A DNA stretch of 64,000 nucleotides from Seminavis robusta (Eukaryota; Bacillariophyta; Bacillariophyceae; Naviculales; Naviculaceae): the NCBI GenBank assembly GCA_903772945.1, contig CAICTM010000468.1:1-64000 (forward strand). The letters run 5' to 3'. Below are positions 55,596 through 64,000 of this stretch, one piece after another. Every line of letters starts with the position of its first letter. The stretch's first letter is position 1. Made by a program: the position numbers and the translations under genes. A model generated the notes under the pieces. It was not told the DNA's origin, searched no databases, and was given only the letters and a program-made list of their open reading frames with translations.

Positions 55596-56973
55596 TTAGG
55601 AGGAGGACGTCTCTTGCGACGACGACAAGGATTTCATTTCGAGTCCAAACGAGTTGTGATGGGATGCGGCCTGTTCTACCAGGGGACGTTTGGGATCGAC
55701 CAATCTAGGATCCATGGGTTGTTGTTGCTGTTGCTGTTCTTGTTCCTTTTCTTCTTCTTCTTCTTCTTCTTTGCAGGTAGAAAATCCAGCTCCTTGGGCA
55801 CTAAAGTTGAGTGTGGGCGTGACATCCCCATCGCGTGTGTTGTGCGTGACATCCATCATGACTCGGATTTCTCCAGCTCGCAACTGCTGCGATGTTGTCG
55901 TCTTTTCCCATCCAAAGTCTTCTCGTGCCGATTGCATGGCGGCGGGGAGTGCCCAGTCGGCCAGTTCCAAGTAGCTGCATACAAAGAAATAGAGAGACAG
56001 AAACAGAAAACGAGTGGTGAGAAATCATCCAACGATCCAAACCCATCCATCCATCCAATCATAATTATACGCACGCCTTGGCTTCAGTGACGCCCAAACA
56101 CTGCTGTGGGAATTCGGCTTGGAGCGCATGGAGTTTGTATTCCTTGGAATCGGTATCTTGCACTCGCAAATATCCCTGTCGCATGGCTTGTTTGGAAATG
56201 GGAATGACCAACTTTTTGGGTGCTACTGCCAAGGTTTCACCCGAAAAGTGATTGGCGCGTTTGAGCCGCGACGCACTGATTTTGTAGGCCAAACAAATGC
56301 CCTGCATGGTATCGGTGGGTAAAATGACATGCTCGACATAATCCACGCCCAAGACACCCTTTCCGGACGGACCCAAATCGTGGGAATCCAAAGTGGAACT
56401 GGAGAGTGTCTTCTTGTGGAGTGACAATGACGACGACGAGCAGCCACTGGCAATGGATCCGTTGCGTGTGACAAAGGCAATGCCACTATTGCTGCTGCTG
56501 CTATTCGTATGATGAGTGGAAGAAGAATGACGGTCACTGAGCAATTCCCAATCGGTTTCTTCGTGCTGATTGGATTTGGATTCTTCTTCTTCTTCTTCCC
56601 CAAAGTCTAGTACTGCTGCTGCTGCTGCTGCTGGTTGTTGTTGGAGTTGGAGTTGTTGTAGGTGGTGGTGGTGCTGCTTGACAATAACAGAAGATGTCTC
56701 ATGACCATGACCAATGGCTTGTTCAAAGGGATTGTCAAAGGCTTGCTGGTGGCCTGAAAAGTCCAGCATTTCTTCCTTGTTACCATTATTGGTAGTAGTA
56801 GTGCCTGTAGCAGTAGTGTCAGCAGGATGATGCTTGTCTGCTGGCACCAACTTCCACTCCTTGGTAGACTGATTCTGTAGCCAAGCCATTCCAGGTGGAG
56901 GCTTGGGCAGACTCTCTCGTGGACGCTCACGAGGACCCGCATGTTGCGCCAATAGCTTTTGGATCTTCCACAT
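55596..56973 (-). CDS. LysM-domain protein (425 aa)
   Basis: Two exons, 56973-56075 and 55974-55596, with donor GTGCGT and acceptor TTTGTATGCAG (phase 2). They join as GVTEAKA-YLELADWALPAAM, which makes a continuous helix. The ATG at 56973 (MWKIQKLLAQHAG) is preferred: the in-frame extension to 57096 translates a tggatggatgggtata repeat. Residues 212-260 are a LysM domain (YVEHVILPTDTMQGICLAYK, RLKRANHFSG, KLVIPIS), close to the eukaryotic intracellular LYSMD type. An N-terminal GMAWLQNQSTKEWKLVP motif (28-45), a poly-His/Gln region and a poly-Glu run precede it. The C-terminal helix resembles a UBA-like fold, followed by a Glu/Gln repeat tail. No signal peptide or TM, so it is probably cytosolic rather than a cell-wall receptor. 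Confidence 0.82.
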
Positions 56974-58239
56974 TGTTGGATGGGTATATAGCTTGTTGGA
57001 TGGGTATATACCCAAGCTTAACAGCTTAATGGATGGATGGACTTGGATGGATGGGTATAAAAAGCTTGCCAACCAAGATAACAAGAAGATAATCAAAGAT
57101 AACCAAAGATAACAAGAAGATAACCAACTCCAAAAGCCAATAGATATGTGTGGTTGATGGCAGAAAGATCAAATTGTGGGACTACTATAGCTAGTACCTC
57201 GATCTATAGAGTCGATGTCCTCGGTTGACAAGACAAGACAACTCTTGCTACCCAACAGCCAAAGCCCGTCTTTTTGCCGCTCAATTTAACTCTTGAGTCT
57301 ATTATAGCCGTTGCCAATGAATGGAAGTGTTATTGCTGGTCTCGATTATTATTAGTATTGTCTTGGTTATTCATCGTTGCGTCTTTTGTAGACTAATTGT
57401 GTTGCGTGTACTGCAGTAGTATGTGACAGCCATCGCTTACCGTTTGGATTGGCGGCAGGTTTTCCAGAAACCGCCAGTCGTGAGAACCGGTAAATGCAAC
57501 CATGCGTCACATAGAACGATAGCCGGGATTTGGAACTCCAAATACACAAATAGACGTTACGCTAACGGATAGAACCAGCGCCACCATCCGACAACGATGC
57601 TCACAAAGTCGATCATGCCAACCAAAAAGTCAGCCGTCGTGGCTCGAGATCCCTCGATCGATGCCCTCAATTATTGATGATCATGGTGGATCCATCGTCG
57701 TGGTCTCCACCTGTCATAGCTAGCTAGTGCTAGCTATCAAGCTATAGCTGTAGCTAGCTTAAAAAAATCAAAAACGAACGTCCATTAACGGAGTCAGGCA
57801 AGATGTGCTTGAGGACCACCCACTAAGCTAGTAGCTAAGCAAGCTGTTAGGCTCGATGCCTGAGCAAATTTAAAACAAAGACGATTCCGTGGTTCTTTTT
57901 GGGACAACTTATTGGCTAGCTAGAGCTACTAGCTAGTATATAGAAGCGGTAAGAATAGATCCCTAACTGCTAGCTAGTCTATACGATCTGGTAGTTGTGC
58001 TCGCATCTGAATGTGCATCCATTCCGAACAGTATGGACAAGACAATGCCATTACAGTATACTGCTGTCGCATCCAACATCCACAACTATCTTTGGCCTAC
58101 GATGCTACCGTAGGTTCCGGTACCGAACTAAACTGAGAAGTAACATGAATAAATACTTTCAAACGTAGGTAAAACTTCTATGCAAACATGTAGGTAGTAG
58201 TTTGATCAACACACGCACACAACCATCCAGTCATTCGGT
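56974..58239. other. intergenic, no gene recognised
   Basis: A tandem duplication of ttgttggatgggtatata sits at about 56974-57010, just upstream of the LysM start. A diverged copy of the short retroposon lies at 57761-57852. Otherwise nothing supportable. Confidence 0.4.
57761..57852 (-). mobile_element. diverged copy of the ~72-nt retroposon
   Basis: aagatgtgcttgaggaccac and cgaacgtccattaacgg match the minus-strand form of the element at 25437-25512 (cgagatgtgcttgaggacta; gaacgtctaataacgg) with scattered differences. It ends in an A-rich run (T-tail on the minus strand). Older insertion. Confidence 0.6.
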
Positions 58240-60117
58240 TCAGGCTTCCGTTTGGTTCCCCTTAGTTTGGTTTGTCTCGTCCAGCGGCAGCAGGTAACCA
58301 TCATCACTCAGCAGCACCAGCTGACCATCTCGATAGACAACGTTTTCTCCCTCCAGTACCCATGATGTTCTATTGTCAGAACAATTACACAAGTCACATC
58401 CACAGAGCTGGCTGCTGCAATCGAAAATTAGGTTGTTGGCAGAACACAAGCTCTCAGGGATAATACCAGAAAGATCATTTCCGTGCAAAAAGACTTCACC
58501 GTAAGGTGCAGGGAAAAGAACGTTGCCAAGCTCCAGGGGCACCGTTCCAGTCAAATCATTGTCAAACAGCCATAGTTAACCGCCGTAAACCATGGGTGAG
58601 CTGTCCAAGCTCTGTTGGAATGGTTCCTGTCAGGTTATTGCTGTGCATGTTCAAATATACAACTTGCTCACACACTCCAATCTCGCTCGGGATTGTGCCC
58701 GACAAAATATTCACACCAAGCCATAAGTTAGATAACTTTGTTAGAAGGCCAAGTTCTGTAGGGATCTAAAGCAAAAAGAAGAAACGGTGGACTTCATTTT
58801 AGAAGAAGAAGAAACTTGACACGACTGGCACAAAAATAGGCTTACAATCCCAGTAAAGGAGTTCCCTCCCAGCGACAAATAGGTCATGGATGCCATGCGA
58901 CCAAGCCATCTAGGGATCTAGATGGAAAGAAGAAATGATGGAATTCACGTTAGAAGAAGAAGAAACCCGACAGGACTGGCATGAAAAAGACTTACTGTCC
59001 CAGTGAAGGAGTTGTATGACAGTGACAAATATTCCATGGATGTCAGGTTGCCAAGCCATCTAGGGATTGTCCCGGCAAGACTCCAGTTTTCATTCAGTTG
59101 CAGAACTAACAAATCTGTCAGAACTACAAGCTCATTTAGGATCTAAAGGAATCAAAGAGAACATTGAGTACAGCTAGAAAAAGGAACTACTACACAATCA
59201 CGCGCTCCATCCCTTAAACATCACTGCAAATCACTTACAGTGCCACTCAACATTAGGCTGTTAAGATCCAATGCATATAAGAGGGTCAACTGCCCGAGCT
59301 CTATTGGAATGGTCCCCGTGAAAAGGTTTCCCCAAAACCAAACAGACTGCAAATTAGTAAGCAATCCCATTTCTGTTGGTATCTATAGTACAAGATAAAG
59401 AATGGTATAGTGAGAACAGCAAAACTGTAATATTCACAAACGCCAAGACTCATAATCTACGCACTGGTCCAGTCAGCTGATTAAATTGTTCAACAATACT
59501 TCTCATGGAGTTCGAAAGCGAAAACAGGGAGGATGGAATCTGGGAACAATAGAAAGTCAAAGTGATGATTTGACAATATGAGATATTGAAGAACAGTCTT
59601 GTGAGATCCATCATCGGTTGCCACTTACAGTTCCCGTCAAAGAGTTAAAATATAAGTAGATAACTGCAAGTTTTGAGAATCTCCCAATTGCCTCATCAGG
59701 AATGGATCCATAAAGGCCACCATCTGTAATCGAAATATACTCCAACGAACTGGGAAGGCCAAAGAGGTCTTCTGGGATGGTGCTGGCAAGATTGAATCCA
59801 TCCAATGCCAAGCTCTTGAGGTCTGAAAGCAACTGGAGCTCAGGTGGAATCTGGGATTCCACCAGGCCATTCAATACCCTCAATGACAACCAAAAGTGCT
59901 TGATGATTCCATCTCCCTGATACAAGATGCCATCTTCTAGATATCCAGCTGCATCTTGCTCACAGGGACTGATGTGATCAAGCGGGAAAACTACATTGGC
60001 CCGAGCAATGATATAAAAGTCCTCACACTTGAATACCAAAGGCACTCATGAATGCTGTGGTCCAGCCAATTGTACTATTGTCCGTCCCCGTTGGCAAAAT
60101 AGAATGTTGCTGGTACA
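58240..60117 (-). pseudogene. LRR receptor-like pseudogene, 5' end lost at a retroelement
   Basis: At the 5' edge, degraded cap sequence (FYFAN, WLDHSIHECLWY) abuts a retroelement at 60117. Blocks then follow with the family exon edges: HISPCEQDAAGYLEDGILYQ and LRRs to NSLTGT (donor about 59627), a short IPSSLFS exon (about 59465-59540), a 48-codon exon (about 59240-59383) and LRR exons near 58990-59141 and 58851-58919. The last exon starts near 58765 and ends FDCSSQLCGCDLCNC and stop (58240). Defects: tail and TM absent, a frame break near 58570-58600 between GQLTHG and WLFDNDLTGT, and a shortened extra LRR exon (58851-58919). Confidence 0.85.
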
Positions 60118-60420
60118 AAGTGCACTACGCTAAAAGCTAGTGTAAAGATCTTTCGAGTGTTTTGAGTTTGAGAGAATGAAAGTTATGAGAGGATTAGAAA
60201 GCTATGAAAACTAATCAACGAGAGAGATCCACAATCAAAGGATCGTAGATCTGAACTCCCGCGGGAGACTGTAGAGTGTGATAGAGTATGTTGCGGTAGC
60301 AATCCTACTCACTCCACGATCCAAAAACGGACGCGTGGAAGATTCGTCTAGCATTTATCTAGAGCGTGGAATACTCCACGCTGGCTAAATATCTAGAGCG
60401 ATGTTTCATCATCACTAGTA
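60118..60420. repeat. left LTR-like repeat
   Basis: The first ~110 bp match 62987-63097 almost exactly, including gagtttgagagaatgaaagt and gctatgaaaactaatcaacg. The rest shares only patches such as gattcgtctagcatttatct. It directly abuts LRR sequence at 60117. Confidence 0.65.
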
Positions 60421-62986
60421 TGACTAGAGCGGTCATTGAGAACCCTGTCTCAATGACTATTACACGAGAGACTCAGTCATGAGTCGAACTCAAAACCCTA
60501 TCTAGGATCGAGTCGCGAATAAGGCTAAAGCCGTGTATTGCATTCGCCCCCTGACAAGGGTCACGGAAGGCACGACATCAGTCGGACAAGGAGAACATAT
60601 GAATTAAAGTGCGGGGCACTCTCCGGAGATTGGATGTAGACATGTGCGTCGCACGATGGCATCCTACAAGGGGATCAGGCCTTGTATGGGTGTAATACCT
60701 TATGTTCCAAGTCGGTAGACTGTGCCGCATGGCGGTAGTATGTCGGAGCCGATACAGTGCCATTGTATTGACTCGGTCTGTGTGGTAAGGACCTTGTGCG
60801 TTGGCTACCGTATAACGTCCTGATACTGATGAATCATCAAGTATCTTTGACATGGTGTTGATGAGGGACACGCCGTGTTCTCCTTATCGTTGTTTTTCTG
60901 GATAAGTCGTTGGCGACTTCCTTAATGTATTTCCGGTTTGCTTTGAAACGGATGTGGTGAATCTTGTCACGATTGACGCGCGTGAATTTGCGACGAAGTC
61001 CATGTTCATCCGGAGAGTCTTCTCGACCTCTGCGCGGACTCACGTTCTCTTTCCATGACACCGGTCATGGATACTGGGTAACCCACTGCTGTTTCAGAAC
61101 GATGGTTACTCCGTCTGCTGTCTTGGAGCAGCCCTTGGTATTCATTGTCCAAGAATCCACGAAGTTCCTTCCTGTTGGAGGAAGAGCGATAGCTGGATCG
61201 CATCAATTATCTTTTTAGTTTAAAGGTTGGATTCCTTCTCGAGTAAGTCCAATTGTCTGGATACTCAATTCTTCCTTTCGAGGAAGCCTTGGTAGTGTTG
61301 ATTTTAACCCGACTTTCTTGAAGTTTTGGAAAGATCATCTAACTATTCCACGCGATCCGCCAGATCGACGTCAGTTAGGATGAGTGATCATCATGTATGC
61401 ACGGACATTTTCTAAGTCATGCTTGCGTGTTTTCATCTTTCCTTTGGAGATGTCGGGACTATTACATAGGCCCATTGGCAACCTCTGGTACCGTGCTTTC
61501 CCTCGGAGTGCATGGACATGTGTTGTTTCGATGAGGTGACAGCTCGATGTGAAGTGTCCCATGTTCAGGTCTAACTAGTAGCGTATTTAATCCATCTAGA
61601 TTCAAGAGCAGTCCTGTATTTTTGGGATAGGATAAGGCTTCCGCTAATCCTTTTTTTTGGTTCCCGAAATCAGAGATGATTCGTTACAGATCCATCTTTC
61701 TGGGAGTGATAAAGTTGGTGCCGCCCATTCGGAACGATTCACCTTCTTGGTCTCCTGCCTCGCAGAGACGTTCAACCTCCTTCTTAAAAGAGTGTTGGTA
61801 TGGACCGTGAGTAGGGTAAGCCCTAGTATATAGGATTTAGTCGGACGAAGTTCTACTTCGTATCGTCCATTCGCAACTCTCCCAAAGTATCCTCGACTGG
61901 GCCGAAGCACTTGGTTGAAAGGCATGAGCAGTTCTTGCTCTCTCCTTATTTAACTGGTTTGACTCTGGCACATCTGCCTTAAGTCTTTTTGTTCGTATGT
62001 TGTCAAGATTCTTCTTGAGACTACCTGCATTGTCGCTGACAGCTGCAGATCGGGAATGTAGAAGTTCTCCTTTCTATTGGCATCGCCATCTTTCGCAGAG
62101 AAAAATACGCTGTTCCACTCCCATTGACATGGTAGTGAAATCAAACTTGATTTTAGGTCGAAAGAGTTCTTGACCTGATCATGTCTGCGCCCCAAGTTCT
62201 TGGTGAGTGTAAATTCCATTCGATAATTCTATTATCGTGGAACTCAGGAATCACGAGTGTGCCCTTACACTTCGTGCGGGGTTCAATTCTCTTCATAGAA
62301 GCATCCGTAATGTTTGGACGCCCCCATGATTCTTCATGAGTAAACTCTTAGCATGAGTTTGAATAATTAAAGTTCCGGATGTCCTGTATCCAGTAAGCAT
62401 TAGAGTGTTACGGTTTTGTTTTCCCTTTCTCTCGTCTATTAATCTAACATAGACGATAGTTTGAGGTCTCTTGTCTTGCGACGTTGATGAGTTGATTGCC
62501 ATGACGAAGTTAACGATGCTGAACAGATCGTCAAGGTCTAGTTGAGATTGCTAGGCAATTATCTAATTTGCCGTAGACTTCATTAGTTGAAACAAATCTT
62601 GTTTACTATTAGTGAGATACTTCATCACTTAGGTATGAGAAAATCGGAACATGGTTCCGTTGAATCATCATCCTGGCCTAACCTCAACGGAGATCTCTCC
62701 GTCCGAATGATTAAGTCGAATTCGGCAAGCGCCTTGTCAAGGCAGCCATTTTCTTGTCCATCATGTTATGGATCCAACAGAGGAGTCGTCTCGTTGTCGG
62801 AGTTGTCTGACTTGCGCTTGGCAACATGGTTGCATCGCTTTCTTCTTGCGATCAGCCTTGACCACAGCGTTGGAAACTTTCTTCATGAGGACAGGGAGTT
62901 CCTTTTTGGTGTAGGTCTTGGCGTCATCGGACTTGCGTTTCCAAGTCTTGTTCTTGTTGTACGCTGGCTTGTTATCGTTGTCAGTG

Positions 62987-63290
62987 CACTACGCTAAAAG
63001 CTAGTGTAAAGATCTTTCGAGTGTTTTGAGTTTGAGAGAATGAAAGTTATGAGAGATAGAAAGCTATGAAAACTAATCAACGAGAGAAGTCCACAATCAA
63101 AGGATCGAGATCTGAACTCACCAGCCTGGTACGAATTCACGAGCTGAGAGTGTGATAGAGTAGGTTGCGGTTGAGAATGACCTGAACTTCCACGCTCGAT
63201 CCGTTCTTATCGCATTTATCACTAATGGCAAAAACGACCCTGGAAAGATTCGTCTAGCATTTATCTAGTAGCGTGGAATTCCTCGTCGCC
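62987..63290. repeat. right LTR-like repeat
   Basis: Same start as the left copy (tgcactacgctaaaagctag) and the same gattcgtctagcatttatct patch near its end. The sequence tagcttttctaatcctctca at about 63430 is its start in reverse orientation, so the locus can form a large hairpin. Confidence 0.6.
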
Positions 63291-63490
63291 TGCAATACTA
63301 TCTTCATCACCTGCTGTACTTCGGCCGCCGTCTTAGTCAGCTCAGGATTCATTCACCGCCGAATCCCCTTATGTATGATTGGATCTCCTCGGACTTAATG
63401 AAGTCGTGACGATTGGAAGGTATCACCCATAGCTTTTCTAATCCTCTCATAACTTCATTCTCTCAAACTCATAAACATCTTCCGAGAAAT

Positions 63491-64000
63491 GAGACTGAAT
63501 TCACTCTTAAGAAAGCACATCTAAGGCTTTAGTCGAGTAGTTGCACTGTACCAACGCAAGATAACAAGACACGTTAAAGAAAAACCACTATTGGCAAACG
63601 CTATAGTCCGCCGAGATTGACGCGAGTACGCGATCTTACACACGAAAGGAAAAGACACCTCTGTCCTGTACCTCATGAAAATGTGAGAACGTTTTCCAAC
63701 GCTGTGGTTTTCAAGCGGCTGATCCGCAAAGCCATGATCAAAGAGGGTTCGCAACATGGCAACGCAGGTTGCCACACACGCAAACAGATATCAACTCTCA
63801 CACGAGGGCGAACATAGCGATGAATGCATTCGTATGAGATCCAATTTTAACAAGTAGCGGGGCGAGTCACTCTCTCGGATATATGCGATGTAAAGAGAGT
63901 AGGTGCGATCGCACCGAATGGCAAATCTTGAGCAAGGGGATTGCACGTCGCTTGGGGATAGGGTAGTAAATCACCGCTTTTTGAGTGTCTCCGAAAGTCA
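63491..64000. other. right end, nothing recognised
   Basis: No gene, repeat or RNA can be supported. It is unclear whether this is host DNA or further retroelement remains. Confidence 0.35.

Larger units (their letters stand above)
60118..63490 (-). mobile_element. decayed Ty3/gypsy-type retroelement with repeated ends
   Basis: tgcactacgctaaaagctag begins near-identical ~110-bp segments at 60118 and 62987, diverging gradually, consistent with paired LTRs. Between them minus-strand fragments follow pol order. About 61950-62219 and 62293-62502 are of protease-region type. 61644-61925 has KKVNRSEWAAPTLSLP, typical just before the RT palm. 61371-61562 has HALRGKARYQRLPMGLCNSP, the RT motif. About 61006-61206 has KELRGFL. 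No integrase is recognised and all frames are broken. A third, inverted copy of the LTR start lies at about 63425-63490. The insertion truncates the LRR gene on its left. Confidence 0.7.

Noticed and set aside
63521-63775. Minus-strand 84-codon ORF at the right edge
   Set aside because: No family features and no start context; probably noise or retroelement remains.

Overview
The window looks like nuclear DNA of a raphid (pennate) diatom. Genes are sparse, introns are short (about 70-100 bp, GT..AG), and the protein families fit: a large leucine-rich-repeat (LRR) receptor-like family, secreted GDPH/von Willebrand D proteins, a copia-type RGG gag, a LINE with a C-terminal RNase H, and a decayed Ty3/gypsy element. 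A benthic species such as Seminavis robusta, whose genome is known for LRR expansions, would fit, but the species is my inference.

The dominant theme is one dispersed LRR family in eleven states of preservation. Members at 10325-13283, 15337-17629, 26351-29581 and 51912-54311 are intact once introns are modelled. 3949-7143 and 19434-21675 are nearly intact, each with one small frameshifting indel. 40861-46405 is split by a LINE and carries a frameshift. 159-3640, 7816-9208, 25047-25409 and 58240-60117 are truncated or decayed. Each full member has a long, low-complexity N-terminal tail with short conserved motifs, one transmembrane helix with positive charge mostly on the N side, an LRR-cap-like region with W and C signatures, 6-10 LRRs, and a C-terminal FDC...LCGC..C.C cap. 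No kinase domain is present. The layout implies a type II orientation: motif-rich tail in the cytosol, LRRs outside.

In one subfamily (members at 159, 3949, 10325, 26351, 40861 and 58240) the LRRs are split into phase-0 exons, most of exactly 144 nt (two 24-residue repeats). The other subfamily (15337, 19434, 51912) has one phase-1 intron at nearly the same place in the repeat.

Region by region: 1-13.3 kb, minus-strand LRR cluster; 15.3-21.7 kb, a tail-to-tail inverted LRR pair; 22.4-23.8 kb, a tandem repeat array; 25-29.6 kb, an LRR fragment and an intact LRR gene; 32-38 kb, two tandem secreted choice-of-anchor K/GDPH proteins; 38.7-39.3 kb, a truncated haemoglobin; 40.9-46.4 kb, the LINE-interrupted LRR gene with a 66-bp minisatellite upstream; 47.6-49.8 kb, a membrane sulfotransferase; 51.9-54.3 kb, an LRR gene; 55.6-57 kb, a LysM protein; 58.2-64 kb, an LRR remnant cut by a gypsy element.

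Mobile DNA explains much of the decay. Best supported are a LINE fragment with an 18-bp target duplication and a family of ~72-nt retroposons ending in a T run, one copy of which lies in frame inside a receptor tail. Functions are inferred from sequence patterns only; no database search was possible.
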